From contig NZ_JACHXD010000009.1 of the NCBI RefSeq assembly GCF_014191875.1, forward strand, positions 215,187-279,186: DNA of 64,000 nucleotides, given 5' to 3'. Below, piece after piece: positions 1 through 8,344 of this stretch. Origin of the DNA: Pseudoduganella violacea (GTDB taxonomy: Bacteria > Pseudomonadota > Gammaproteobacteria > Burkholderiales > Burkholderiaceae_D). Under the pieces are notes generated by a model that saw nothing but the letters and a program-made list of their open reading frames with translations, ran no database searches and was not told where the DNA came from. Numbering within the stretch: the stretch's first letter is position 1; each line of letters starts with the position of its first letter. Position numbers and translations under genes: made by a program.

Positions 1-362
1 ATGGCGAGGATGCCGAGAGCGTGCGCGTGCGTCTGCAGCCGCGCTCCGGCCACGGGGACGCGTCCGCGCTGACGCTGCGCGTGGCGCGCGTGATCAACTG
101 CACCGGTCCGGCCGGCCCGGCCGCCTGCGGCAACGCGCTGGTGGGCCAACTGCTGGCCGCCGGCCTGCTGCGCACCGACGCGCTGGGCCTGGGCATCGAA
201 GTGGGGCCGGGCTGCGCGGTACGCGACGCGGCCGGCCGCTGCAGCACGGTGCTGCACTATATCGGCCCCTGGCTGAAAGCGGACTACTGGGAAGCCATCG
301 CCGTGCCCGAACTGCGCCGTTTCGCCCGCCAGATCGCGCAGGATTGCTTGAAAAAATCATGA
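1..362 (+). CDS. FAD/NAD(P)-binding protein, YdhS-like (3' part only)
   Basis: The gene enters from the left edge in the frame whose codons begin at base 3, so only about the last 120 residues are visible. The motif VINCTGP at roughly residue 31 of the visible part is typical of the dinucleotide-binding end of the YdhS/HpnW-type FAD/NAD(P)-binding family (COG4529). The closing stretch ending in VPELRRFARQIA also matches the C-terminus of that family. These are flavoproteins of poorly defined oxidoreductase function. The ATG at base 21 is internal, not the start. The gene converges on the binding-protein gene at 447-1235 across an 84-base gap. The family call is moderately secure; the substrate is unknown. 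Confidence 0.6.
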   Translation, partial: GEDAESVRVRLQPRSGHGDASALTLRVARVINCTGPAGPAACGNALVGQLLAAGLLRTDALGLGIEVGPGCAVRDAAGRCSTVLHYIGPWLKADYWEAIAVPELRRFARQIAQDCLKKS

Positions 363-446
363 TGCGCGGCTTGTCCTTTGGATGCGAAAACCAGCCTGCA
401 ATCCCTTTGCCGTTCCTTGCTGGCGCCGGAACCGTCCCGCCGCGCC

Positions 447-1235
447 TTAGTTGCCGACGCCAGCTTCCTTGAGCAGCTGGCGGTATTCATGCGACTGGCG
501 CACCACGGCCATTTCGCGCCAGACCGCTTCGGCGCGGGCCGGCTCGCGCTCATACGCCTGGTGGCTGAAGATCAGGTGGAAGACCAGGGTGGCGTAGGGC
601 GGTGTGGCTTGCTGCACGCGTTCGCGGAAGCGCGGGTCCTGCTGCGCCAGGCGGCTGGCCTCGCTGCCCTGCAGCACCGCCACATCGAACATGCCCGAGA
701 CCAGCAGGCGCAGCGCATCGTCGGCCGACTTCACCAGCTCGCGCGGCTTGTAGCCGCGTTCGCGCAGCACGCTGGCGATCATATAGCCGGTTTGCACGGC
801 GATCTCGCCGTTCGGGCTGTATAGCGTCTGCCCATCCCAGCGGCCCTCGCCGCCGATGCGCAGGTAGACGTAGGCATGGTCTTCGTTGAGTGCGCGCGCG
901 GGATCGGAGCGGCCGTCCGGCAGCAGCGGGAACTGGCCCAGGCGGCGCCGCGCCGGCGAATCGGCGGCGGCGATCACGCCATCGACGCGGCCGGAGCGGA
1001 TCTCTTCCAGGCAGCGCCGCCACGGTTTGGGTACATAGAGAAATTGCTCGCCGAGCTGTTTTTCGACGCGCCGCAGCAGCTCGAAATTCAAGCCCTTGCC
1101 CTTGGGCGTGGTCCACGGCCGCTGCGCCACATCCTCGAAGCAGAAGGTCAGCGGCGGCGGTGCGGCGCGCGCCGGCAGGCCGGCCAGCAGGGCCAGGCTG
1201 GTGAGGACTAGAAGGTAGCGTCGTCTGGCGCGCAT
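447..1235 (-). CDS. Periplasmic substrate-binding protein (SBP_bac_3 / amino-acid ABC type)
   Basis: This 262-residue protein starts with a clear signal peptide (MRARRRYLLVLTSLALLAG, cleavage near ARA-A at about residue 24). The mature part has the layout of a family 3 solute-binding protein: an opening beta strand (LTFCFED), a GLNFELLRRVEKQLG helix, an RSGRVDGVIAA segment, and a second lobe beginning near the NGEIAVQTGY segment. No permease or ATPase gene sits beside it. It may therefore be an orphan binding protein or act with a sensor, as many Burkholderiales paralogues do. The ATG at 1235 is the first base of the divergent region shared with the HxlR regulator. Ligand unknown. Confidence 0.7.
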   Translation of the reverse strand: MRARRRYLLVLTSLALLAGLPARAAPPPLTFCFEDVAQRPWTTPKGKGLNFELLRRVEKQLGEQFLYVPKPWRRCLEEIRSGRVDGVIAAADSPARRRLGQFPLLPDGRSDPARALNEDHAYVYLRIGGEGRWDGQTLYSPNGEIAVQTGYMIASVLRERGYKPRELVKSADDALRLLVSGMFDVAVLQGSEASRLAQQDPRFRERVQQATPPYATLVFHLIFSHQAYEREPARAEAVWREMAVVRQSHEYRQLLKEAGVGN

Positions 1236-1571
1236 TGCCGCTCCGCTCGGTTTGCCATCGGGGCCCGTTTCAAGTATTCACGGCCCCTGACATGCATCCT
1301 AGCATGCCGCCCACACCGGCTGGCAAGACTTCTTTACGCCGGATTTTCCTTAATGGAAGCTTAATTATCAGGAAATATAAGTTGTTAGTAGGGAACATGA
1401 ATGTTCCCTCTTGCACAATGCCAAGCCGGCCCCTACCATCGGTCTCGCCCTTATTTTCCTGTAATAATCCGGCACGGTCGGGCCAGCTTCCAGCGCGCCT
1501 ATATTCCCGATCGTTCAATCAAAAATAAAAACAATCGCATTGAAAGTGCGAACCCGAAGAGAATCGTATTA
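1236..1571. other. Divergent intergenic region, AT-rich
   Basis: This 336-base stretch separates the binding protein (minus) from the HxlR regulator (plus). I find no convincing gene in it. It is much richer in A+T than the flanking genes, as expected for two divergent promoters, and it holds the 20-base palindrome described separately at 1390-1409. A weak purine-rich GAAGAG precedes the HxlR start codon. Confidence 0.6.
1390..1409. promoter_or_regulatory. 20-bp operator-like palindrome
   Basis: AGGGAACATGAATGTTCCCT is an uninterrupted 9-bp inverted repeat (AGGGAACAT / ATGTTCCCT) around a 2-base centre. It lies in the shared upstream region of a divergent regulator/transport pair, about 160 bases before the HxlR start codon. 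HxlR proteins bind as dimers to palindromes near their own or adjacent promoters, so this is a plausible operator. The assignment to this regulator is inference. Confidence 0.5.
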
Positions 1572-1991
1572 ATGCCTCATAGACATGCATTCCATAAAGA
1601 TGAGGGGAAATGCCGCGCCACGCGGGCGGTGCTGGACCGGCTGGGCGATAAATGGAGCTTCACAATAGTCAGCTGCCTCTGCCAAGGACCGTTGCGCTTT
1701 AATGAGATCCGGCGCGGCATCGGCGTCATTTCGCAGCGCATGCTGACCCTGACCCTGCGCGGCCTGGAGCGCGACGGCCTGGTGGTGCGCACGGTATATC
1801 CCACCGTGCCGCCCGGCGTCGAATACGCGCTGACCGATCTGGGCCATAGCCTGCTCAAGCCCATGGTGGGCCTGGTCGAGTGGGCCTATGAACACCAGGA
1901 ACAGGTGCACACGGCGCGCAGCCGTTTCGATGAAAAAAGCCAACGCTCGACCGCGCCGGCGGTGGGCATGACCCATGGCCGGCGAAATTAG
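1572..1991 (+). CDS. HxlR-family transcriptional regulator
   Basis: The ATG at 1572 gives a 139-residue winged-helix protein of the usual HxlR length. An in-frame ATG at 1401 would add an unlikely basic extension and lies inside the palindromic region. Residues from about 18 carry the family signature: VLDRLGDKWSFTIVSCL, then GPLRFNEIRRGI, then the recognition-helix segment ISQRMLTLTLRGLERDGLV, then a wing with VPPGVEYALTDLG. A Cys lies at residue 14, near the position of the sensor cysteine in redox-type HxlR proteins. That role is not established here. Likely targets are itself and the divergent binding protein. Confidence 0.85.
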   Translation: MPHRHAFHKDEGKCRATRAVLDRLGDKWSFTIVSCLCQGPLRFNEIRRGIGVISQRMLTLTLRGLERDGLVVRTVYPTVPPGVEYALTDLGHSLLKPMVGLVEWAYEHQEQVHTARSRFDEKSQRSTAPAVGMTHGRRN

Positions 1992-2099
1992 TAATTAGTA
2001 ATAATTATTATTAATAGGTAACATGTTTGTGCCTTCTTGTTGAATGGCGGCAGGCTCCATACCATCGTTTTTTCTTTATTGGCCCAAAAGGGAGAGACG

Positions 2100-3752
2100 A
2101 TGAAACATCTCAGTGTCCGGCAGCGCATGCTGGCCGGCTTCGGCATCTTGATGTTATTGCTGACCAGTATTTCCGCGCTGAGCCTGTATAGCCTATATAC
2201 GCTGAACGAGAATCTGAACAGCATCGTCAATATTAATAATGTCGAAGCCCGGCTGGCGGCCACGCTGGGGGCGACGGTGCAGGACCGCGCCATCGCCATC
2301 CGCAATCTGGCCCTGTTGAGCGACGCGGCGCAGATGCGCGCCGAGGTCGAGCGCGTGCGCAAGCAGGAAGCCCTGTATGCCGAGACCTATGCCCAGCTGG
2401 GCAAAATGTTCCATGAAGACGCCAATACCCTGCCCGAGGAGTTGCGCCTCTACAACGCCCTGAAGAGTGCGGAGGCCGACAGCCTGCCGGCCTTCGAGCA
2501 AGCCATGGCGCTGGCCATGGCGGGCGAGCGCGACGGCGCCACCGCCTTGCTGGTGGGCGAGATGCGGCGCGGCCAGCGCGCCTGGCTGGCCGCCACCGGC
2601 GCGCTGCAAGCGATGGAAGACAAGCTCAATGCCGACACCGGCGTGGCCGCCACCGCCCATGCCGAATCGTCCAGCGCCCTGATCATGCTGCTGGGCGCGA
2701 TCGCCATCGGCTGCGGCCTGCTGACGGGCTGGCTGGTCACGCGCAGCCTGCTGCGCCAGCTCGGCGGCGAGCCGGCCCTGGCGCAGGAAGTGGCGCGCCA
2801 GATCGCCGACGGCAATCTGGGCGTGGCCGTACCCCTGTCGGGCGAGCGCGACAGCCTGATGGCCTCGCTCGAATCGATGCGGCGCCAATTGAACACCATG
2901 GTGTCGGGCATCATCCAGTCGGCCAATACGATCGCCGTGGCGGCCGATGAAATCGCCCAGGGCAATGCCGACCTGTCGCAGCGCACCGAGGAACAGGCTT
3001 CCTCGCTGGAGGAAACCGCGTCCAGCATGGAAGAGTTGACCACCACCGTGCGCCAGAACGCCGAGAATACGCGCAGCGGCCATGCCCTGGTGCAGAGCGC
3101 GGCCGAGGTCGCCGCCAGCGGCGGCCAGGTGGTGCAGCGCGTGGTGGCGACCATGCAGGACATCGCCGCCAGCTCGGCCCAGGTGACGGAGATCATCGCC
3201 GTGATCGAAGGCATCGCCTTCCAGACCAATATCCTGGCCTTGAACGCCGCCGTGGAAGCGGCGCGCGCCGGCGAGCAGGGACGCGGCTTTGCCGTGGTGG
3301 CCGGCGAGGTGCGCACCCTGGCCCAGCGCAGCGCCACGGCGGCGCGCGAGATCAAGGAGCTGATCGGCGCCTCGGCCAGCCACGTGGCGGGCGGCGCGCA
3401 ACTGGTCGATATGGCCGGCCGCACCATGGCCGAGGTGGTGCAGGCGGTGGGCAAGGTGCGGCACATCATCGGCGATGTCAGCACCGCCTCGCACGAGCAG
3501 AGCGCGGGGATCGAACAGATCAATATGGCCATCATGCAAATGGATGCGGTCACGCAGCAGAACGCGGCGCTGGTGGAGCAGGCCACGGCGGCGGCGCAAG
3601 CCTTGTCGGCGCAGGCGCACGGCCTGCGCGCGGCGGTGGCCCGCTTTACCGTGGTGGAGGAGCGCGCCGGCGTGCCGCCGCGCCTGGTGCTGCCGCCGCG
3701 CCAGCGGCCGGCGGCAAGGCGCGGCTTGCGGTCCGCGCAGGGTGCGGTGTGA
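2100..3752 (+). CDS. Methyl-accepting chemotaxis protein
   Basis: The start at 2100 is chosen because GGGAGAG lies just upstream and the product then begins [11 protein letters not shown], with TM1 at about residues 10-32. The upstream in-frame ATG at 2037 has no such signal. The order is TM1, a roughly 155-residue periplasmic four-helix ligand domain, TM2 near residues 190-212 ([18 protein letters not shown]), a HAMP region, and a long coiled-coil signalling domain. The signalling domain includes the conserved hairpin tip [20 protein letters not shown]. The product of 550 residues is typical of the Tar/Tsr-like class. No C-terminal CheR/CheB pentapeptide is visible; the tail is Arg/Ala/Pro-rich. 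No che genes are nearby, so it is a stand-alone receptor. Ligand unknown. Confidence 0.93.
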   Translation: MKHLSVRQRMLAGFGILMLLLTSISALSLYSLYTLNENLNSIVNINNVEARLAATLGATVQDRAIAIRNLALLSDAAQMRAEVERVRKQEALYAETYAQLGKMFHEDANTLPEELRLYNALKSAEADSLPAFEQAMALAMAGERDGATALLVGEMRRGQRAWLAATGALQAMEDKLNADTGVAATAHAESSSALIMLLGAIAIGCGLLTGWLVTRSLLRQLGGEPALAQEVARQIADGNLGVAVPLSGERDSLMASLESMRRQLNTMVSGIIQSANTIAVAADEIAQGNADLSQRTEEQASSLEETASSMEELTTTVRQNAENTRSGHALVQSAAEVAASGGQVVQRVVATMQDIAASSAQVTEIIAVIEGIAFQTNILALNAAVEAARAGEQGRGFAVVAGEVRTLAQRSATAAREIKELIGASASHVAGGAQLVDMAGRTMAEVVQAVGKVRHIIGDVSTASHEQSAGIEQINMAIMQMDAVTQQNAALVEQATAAAQALSAQAHGLRAAVARFTVVEERAGVPPRLVLPPRQRPAARRGLRSAQGAV

Positions 3753-3839
3753 GCATTAATTTATGCAAGTAAAGTGGCTGTTGGCGAACTATAGTGAAAC
3801 TGGGCGGCGCTTCGCCGTTCGTCAAACAGAGGGGATGCC

Positions 3840-4094
3840 ATGACACGCAAATACATCGATTGCCGCGATTTTCCCAGCGATGCCCACTGCACCGTCGCCA
3901 TGTCGGCCGACGATGAAGAGGAGCTGCTGGCCGTCGCCGTGCAGCACGCCGTGAGCGTGCACCAGCATGCGGACAGCCCGGAACTGCGCCGGCAGATCCG
4001 CACCATGATCAAGGATGGCATGCCGGGCGAGCAGGCGCTGCCCGGTGGCGCCGCGCAGAGCGGCCAGGATAGCGGCCGCCCCCTGCCGCATTAG
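3840..4094 (+). CDS. DUF1059 family protein
   Basis: This 84-residue soluble protein opens with MTRKYIDCRDFPSD and continues with CTVAMSADDEEELL, AVQHAVSVHQH and the ELRRQIRTMIKDG segment. These are diagnostic of the DUF1059 family of small uncharacterised bacterial proteins. The Gly/Ser-rich tail after about residue 65 is variable. A purine-rich AGAGGGG lies about 7 bases before the ATG. A strong intrinsic terminator follows at 4120, so the gene is probably monocistronic. The function is not known. Confidence 0.8.
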   Translation: MTRKYIDCRDFPSDAHCTVAMSADDEEELLAVAVQHAVSVHQHADSPELRRQIRTMIKDGMPGEQALPGGAAQSGQDSGRPLPH

Positions 4095-4119
4095 CGCGCA
4101 CTGCCAGGCGGCACGCGTC

Positions 4120-4148
4120 ATGCCAGCCGCCCGGCTGGCATTTTTTTT
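4120..4148 (+). terminator. Rho-independent terminator after the DUF1059 gene
   Basis: A perfect 9-bp stem, ATGCCAGCC / GGCTGGCAT, with loop GCCC runs straight into eight T residues. It lies 26 bases after the DUF1059 stop codon and separates that gene from the response regulator. Confidence 0.9.
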
Positions 4149-4228
4149 GGCAGCGTCCGAGGAAGCCTTCTAGTGGCTTGCGGCGGCGGCGTGGTATAAA
4201 TTCTCCCTCGCGTTTTTGCCTACCCCGA

Positions 4229-4876
4229 ATGACAAGTATGGAGTTTCCCGCCGCCGGATCGCCGATCCGCATTCTGATCGTCGACGACCATCCCTTGCTG
4301 CGCGCGGGGCTGGCGGAAACGATCGCCAGCCAGCCCGATATGTGCGTGGCGGGCGAAGCGGAGAACGGCGTGCAGGCGCTGGCCATGTATCCGCTCTGTC
4401 GTCCCGACGTGACGGTGATGGACATCGCCATGCCGGAAATGTGCGGCGTTACGGCCCTGCTGGCGATCCGCCGCGATTTTCCGGCGGCGCGCATCGTGAT
4501 GCTGACCACCTTCAAAGGCGACGCCCAGATTCAGCGCGCCGTGCAGGGCGGCGCGGCCGGCTTTCTGCTGAAGAGCAGTCTGCGCCGGGATCTGCTGGAC
4601 ACCATCCGCGCCGTGCATGCCGGCCAGCGCCGCATCCCGTCCGAGATCGCGATGGAGCTGGCCGAGCATATGGGCCGCAGCCTGCTGAGCGAGCGCGAAG
4701 CCGAAGTGCTGCGCAGCGCGGCGGCCGGCAATTCCAACAAGCGCATCGCGCTGCATCTGGCCATTTCCGAAGAAACGGTGAAGGCGCATATGCGCACCAT
4801 CCTCGCCAAGCTGGGCGCCAACGACCGCACGCATGCCGTCACCATCGCCTTCAAGCGCGGCATGATTACGTTTTAG
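4229..4876 (+). CDS. NarL/FixJ-type response regulator (receiver + LuxR HTH)
   Basis: The N-terminal receiver domain shows the acidic pair in ILIVDDHPLLRAG, the phospho-acceptor Asp in VTVMDIAMPEM, and the T and K positions in MLTTFKG and FLLKSS. The C-terminal half has the LuxR helix-turn-helix LSEREAEVLRSAAAG followed by ISEETVKAHMRTILAKLG. Length is 215 residues from 4229; an ATG at 4238 is a near-equal alternative start, and neither has a strong ribosome binding site. No sensor kinase is adjacent, so it is an orphan regulator here. Its stop overlaps the convergent DUF1275 gene by 4 bases (4873-4876). Confidence 0.9.
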   Translation: MTSMEFPAAGSPIRILIVDDHPLLRAGLAETIASQPDMCVAGEAENGVQALAMYPLCRPDVTVMDIAMPEMCGVTALLAIRRDFPAARIVMLTTFKGDAQIQRAVQGGAAGFLLKSSLRRDLLDTIRAVHAGQRRIPSEIAMELAEHMGRSLLSEREAEVLRSAAAGNSNKRIALHLAISEETVKAHMRTILAKLGANDRTHAVTIAFKRGMITF

Positions 4877-5577
4877 TCCGCACGTCGCGCGCTCGCGGCC
4901 AGCGTCGCCAGCAGCGCCAACAGGCAACAGGGCAGCAGCAGCGCCGCCATGCCGTAACGGCTGACCGCCAGCGCGCCGCCGAAGGCGCCCGCCGCGAAAC
5001 TGAGCACGGGCCACAGCAGTTTCATTTGGTCCGCCGCACGCGCCGCGCCTGGGCCGCGCGCCGCGTCGATGGCGTCGATCACCAGCTGGGTCACATTGCC
5101 GGTCATGACCGTGGTGGCGGCCAGCTGCGGCAGCAGCAGCTTGCCGTAAGCGTTTTGCACGCCCATGGCCGCCGTGCACAGCAAGCCGCTCAGCATGACC
5201 AGCGGCGCATCGCTGCTGCGGATCGGTGCCGCCAGCCAGCCGCAGACGGCCGCCGCCAGCAGCAGCCCCAATTGCAGCAGCAGGGCGCGCCGCAGCGCGT
5301 TGCCGCCCAGGCGCTGCCAGCGCAGCACCAGCAGATGGCACAGCGCCACGGCGGCGATAAAGGCCGGGAAGGCCAGGAGCTTGAGCTGCACATCGTGATG
5401 CGGCTCGACCAGCGCCCGTCCCAGCAGCACGAAGTTGCCGGTGACGTGGGCGGTGAACAGGCCGAACAGCGCGATGAAGCCGGCTGTGTCCACATAGCCG
5501 GCGAGGAAGCTCAATGTGGCGGCGCAGCAGCGGGCGCTGGCTGTTGGGGCGCTGCCGGGGGAGGGGTTGCCGGCCAT
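4873..5577 (-). CDS. DUF1275 (YoaK-like) membrane protein
   Basis: The ATG at 5577 is used; it follows the DoxX stop codon by one base, which implies translational coupling. The 234-residue product has about six hydrophobic segments. It carries the DUF1275 signature regions FLAGYVDTAGFIALFGLFTAHVTGN (about residues 20-44) and a later MGVQNAYGK...TTVMTGNVTQL repeat of the same theme. DUF1275 proteins are uncharacterised integral membrane proteins. It is the last gene of the seven-gene minus-strand operon that begins at 11477. A paralogue lies at 21531-22283. Confidence 0.82.
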   Translation of the reverse strand: MAGNPSPGSAPTASARCCAATLSFLAGYVDTAGFIALFGLFTAHVTGNFVLLGRALVEPHHDVQLKLLAFPAFIAAVALCHLLVLRWQRLGGNALRRALLLQLGLLLAAAVCGWLAAPIRSSDAPLVMLSGLLCTAAMGVQNAYGKLLLPQLAATTVMTGNVTQLVIDAIDAARGPGAARAADQMKLLWPVLSFAAGAFGGALAVSRYGMAALLLPCCLLALLATLAASARRAD

Positions 5578-5578
5578 C

Positions 5579-6043
5579 TCAGCGTCCTCCCTGCGGCGCG
5601 CGCAGATCGTGCCAGGCCACCAGCAGGAAAGCGCCGGCCAGGCCCAGATGCTCGTAGAAGCTGTTGGCCGCCATAAAGCGTTGCATGCCCTGCATTTCCC
5701 AGTAACGGTTGGCGACAAAGGTGGCGGCCACGGTGAACAGGGCCAGCCCCAATGCGCCCAGCCAGCGCAGGCGGCCGCTGAGCACCAGCAGCGCCGCCCC
5801 CAGCTCGCCGAGGATGACGGCCGCCGCCAGCGGGGCGGCGGGCGACAGGCCGAAATGGCGCATCTCGGCGACGGCGCCGCCGAAATCCGTCAGCTTGTTC
5901 AAGCCGCCTTGCAGATAGGCGGCGCACAGCAGCAGGAGCGCCAGCCAGTGCAGGGCCGGTGCGGCGGCCCACACGCGCCAGCGCGGCGGCGTGCGGGTGG
6001 GATGGGTCTGCGCGCTCCGTGAAGGTTTCATTACGCCGGCCAT
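5579..6043 (-). CDS. DoxX-family membrane protein
   Basis: This 154-residue protein begins at the ATG whose A (6043) is shared with the stop codon of the upstream amidohydrolase (TGATG arrangement), a strong sign of coupled translation. An ATG at 6031 is an alternative. It has four hydrophobic segments: LHWLALLLLCAAYLQGG, then the AAAVILGELGAALLVLSG region, then LGALGLALFTVAATFVA, then LGLAGAFLLVAW. The motif LQGGLNKLTDF after TM1 and the helix pattern fit DoxX/SURF4-like proteins. These are linked to thiosulfate oxidation or oxidative-stress complexes in other bacteria. Its role here is inferred only from the operon. Confidence 0.75.
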   Translation of the reverse strand: MAGVMKPSRSAQTHPTRTPPRWRVWAAAPALHWLALLLLCAAYLQGGLNKLTDFGGAVAEMRHFGLSPAAPLAAAVILGELGAALLVLSGRLRWLGALGLALFTVAATFVANRYWEMQGMQRFMAANSFYEHLGLAGAFLLVAWHDLRAPQGGR

Positions 6044-7953
6044 CACACCGCCCAGCAGGCGCAGCCCAGGGCGCCCCAGAAGCTTTTCAGGTCGGCCACG
6101 GGCAGGCTGCGCGTCCATGCCGTGGCGTGCTGGTGGCCGTGCACATTGCACTGGCGCGAACAGCCGCAAGCCGCCGCCTGTGCGGCCTTGCTGTGCGCGT
6201 GGCCCGCCGCGCCGCGTCCCGCGAAGGACAGGCTGCCACGGTTGCCCCAGGCGCCATAGCCGCCGTAGTTGCGCACCGGCGACCAGTCGGGCATGGCGGG
6301 CGGCAGCGGCGTGTCGTGGCTGGCGAAGGGGCCGGCGGCGTACACCACCTTGCCGTCCACCATGGTCAGCAGCGAGGACGTGTCGGCGATATCGCTTTCG
6401 GCGCAGGCGAAGAAGTCGCGGTCCGGCACGATCAGATCGGCCAGCTGGCCCACGGCGATGCGGCCCTTCTTGCCTTCCTCGTTGGAGAACCAGGTCACGT
6501 TCTCGGTCCACATGCGCAGCGCCGTTTCGCGGTCCAGGCAATTGCGTTGCGGGTAAAGACGCAGGCCGCCCACGGTCTTGCCGCTGACCAGCCAGGCCAG
6601 CGACACCCAGGGATTGTAGGAGGCGACGCGGGTGGCGTCCGTCCCCGCCGACACCTTCACGCCCGCTTCCAGGATTTGCTTCACCGGCGGCGTCGCCTCG
6701 GCCACCGCGGCGCCGTAGCGTTCGACGAAGTACTCGCCCTGGTAGGCCATGCGGTGCTGCACGGCGATGCCGCCGCCCAGCGCGGCGATGCGGTCGATCG
6801 ATTCCGGCGAAATGGTTTCCGCATGGTCGAAGAACCAGTTCAGTCCCTGTAGCGGAATCTCCTGGTTGACGCGTTCGAACACATCGAGGGCGCGGCTGAT
6901 GGTTTCGTCATAGGTGGCATGCATGCGCCACGGCCAGCGGTTCTGTGCCAGGATGCGCACCACGCCTTCCAGGTCGTCTTCCATCGATTCCGGCATATCG
7001 GGACGCGGTTCGCGGAAGTCTTCGAAGTCGGCGGCCGAGAAGGTCAGCATCTCGCCCGCGCCGTTGTGGCGGAAGTAGTCGTCGCCCTGCTGGTATTTGA
7101 CGCTGGAGGTCCAGTTCAGGAAGTCTTCCTTCTCCTGCTTGGGCTTTTGCGTGAACAGGTTGTAGGCCAGGCGCACGGTCAGTTGTCCCGCGTCGGACAA
7201 CTGCTGGATCACCTGGTAATCCTCGGGATAATTCTGGAAGCCGCCGCCGGCGTCGATGGCGCCGGTCACGCCCAGGCGGTTCAACTCGCGCATGAAGTGG
7301 CGCGTGGAATTGAGCTGATACTCAGGCGGCAGCTTCGGCCCTTTCGCCAGCGTGGCGTAGAGGATGGCCGCATTCGGCTTGGCCAGCAGCAGGCCGGTCG
7401 GATTGCCGGCGCTGTCACGCAGAATGCGGCCGCCCGGGGGCTCCGGCGTATTCTTGTCGTAGCCCACGGCGCGCAGCGCGGCGCCGTTGAGCAGCGCGCG
7501 GTCGTACAGGTGCAGGATGAAGACCGGCGTATCGGGCGCCACGGCGTTCAGTTCCTCGATGGTCGGCAGGCGCTTTTCCACGAATTGGTGCTCGGTAAAG
7601 CCGCCCACCACGCGCACCCATTGCGGCGCCGGCGTGATGGCGACCTGCTGGCGCAGCATGGCCATGGCGTCGGCCAGGCTGCGCACGCCGTCCCAGCGCA
7701 GCTCCATATTGAAATTCAGGCCGCCGCGGATGATGTGCAGGTGGTTGTCGATCAGGCCGGGCAGCACGCGCCGTCCCTGCAGATCGATCCTGGCGGTGGC
7801 GGGACCGGCCAGCGCCAGGATCTCCTGCGCGCTGCCCACATGGGTAAAGCGGCCATCGCGGATGGCGACCGCGTCGGCCTGGGGATTGCTGCGGTCCAGG
7901 GTGGTGAATTGACCCCGGTAGAGGATGAGGTCTGGATGGCTGGGAGTGTTCAT
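6043..7953 (-). CDS. Amidohydrolase family 3 (YtcJ-like)
   Basis: The ATG at 7953 follows a GGAG box and gives 636 residues. The N-terminal composite beta sandwich (LILYRGQFTTLDR...) leads into the metal-binding motif LPGLIDNHLH at residues 64-73. Further TIM-barrel signatures are FDHAETISPESI and VSAGTDATR, and the late ADLIVPDRD is the classic closing motif of YtcJ-like amidohydrolases. Substrates of this group are mostly undefined amides or cyclic compounds. The C-terminus beyond about residue 585 is unusual: it carries an Ala-rich segment and a Cys/His-rich cluster (CGCSRQCNVHGHQHA). The gene sits fifth in the catalase operon and overlaps the DoxX start. Confidence 0.85.
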   Translation of the reverse strand: MNTPSHPDLILYRGQFTTLDRSNPQADAVAIRDGRFTHVGSAQEILALAGPATARIDLQGRRVLPGLIDNHLHIIRGGLNFNMELRWDGVRSLADAMAMLRQQVAITPAPQWVRVVGGFTEHQFVEKRLPTIEELNAVAPDTPVFILHLYDRALLNGAALRAVGYDKNTPEPPGGRILRDSAGNPTGLLLAKPNAAILYATLAKGPKLPPEYQLNSTRHFMRELNRLGVTGAIDAGGGFQNYPEDYQVIQQLSDAGQLTVRLAYNLFTQKPKQEKEDFLNWTSSVKYQQGDDYFRHNGAGEMLTFSAADFEDFREPRPDMPESMEDDLEGVVRILAQNRWPWRMHATYDETISRALDVFERVNQEIPLQGLNWFFDHAETISPESIDRIAALGGGIAVQHRMAYQGEYFVERYGAAVAEATPPVKQILEAGVKVSAGTDATRVASYNPWVSLAWLVSGKTVGGLRLYPQRNCLDRETALRMWTENVTWFSNEEGKKGRIAVGQLADLIVPDRDFFACAESDIADTSSLLTMVDGKVVYAAGPFASHDTPLPPAMPDWSPVRNYGGYGAWGNRGSLSFAGRGAAGHAHSKAAQAAACGCSRQCNVHGHQHATAWTRSLPVADLKSFWGALGCACWAV

Positions 7954-8015
7954 GTACTGCTCCGAAAAGGTGAATCTGCCGGCACCGTTCAAGGCGCGAT
8001 GCCGCTTGCGCGCGC

Positions 8016-8288
8016 TCAGGCCGAGCGCTGGGCGTCGTCCGCCGTTTTTTTATCCGCCGTCGGCAGCTCGCCGAAGCAATGCGGTTTGACTTGTTCGCTG
8101 AACCAGGAAACCTGGCCGTCCTGCGGCTTGAACCACTGCTTGACCAGGGGCGGCAATTGCTCGCCCAGCAGGATGCCGAGCAGGCCGACCAGGGCCACCA
8201 CCGGCGGTGCCGGCGAACGCACATTCAGTACGCCATAGATTAAACCCACCAGCAGGCCGGCGGCGAGGGATGCGATGTATATTTTCAT
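8016..8288 (-). CDS. XapX domain membrane protein
   Basis: The 90-residue product from the ATG at 8288 begins MKIYIASLAAGLLVGLIYG and continues VRSPAPPVVALVGLLGILLGEQ. This is the two-helix XapX domain found in small proteobacterial membrane proteins. The polar C-terminal 40 residues contain KPHCFGELPTADKK. It lies between the isochorismatase-like hydrolase (56-base gap) and the amidohydrolase (62-base gap), all on the minus strand. Families with this domain often accompany hydrolases of this sort, but the biochemical role is unknown. Confidence 0.78.
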   Translation of the reverse strand: MKIYIASLAAGLLVGLIYGVLNVRSPAPPVVALVGLLGILLGEQLPPLVKQWFKPQDGQVSWFSEQVKPHCFGELPTADKKTADDAQRSA

Positions 8289-8344
8289 GGGTGTTGTTCC
8301 GGGTAAAAAAGGCTGCGGCCCTTCACCGCCGCAGCCCCTTTGCA

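Noticed and set aside
2193..3620. 475-codon open frame opposite the chemoreceptor
   Set aside because: His/Gly/Arg-rich shadow of the receptor coding region with no domain or start signal.
7415..8224. 269-codon minus-strand frame overlapping the XapX and amidohydrolase genes
   Set aside because: Out-of-frame shadow of the real amidohydrolase start; Arg/Pro-rich and featureless.
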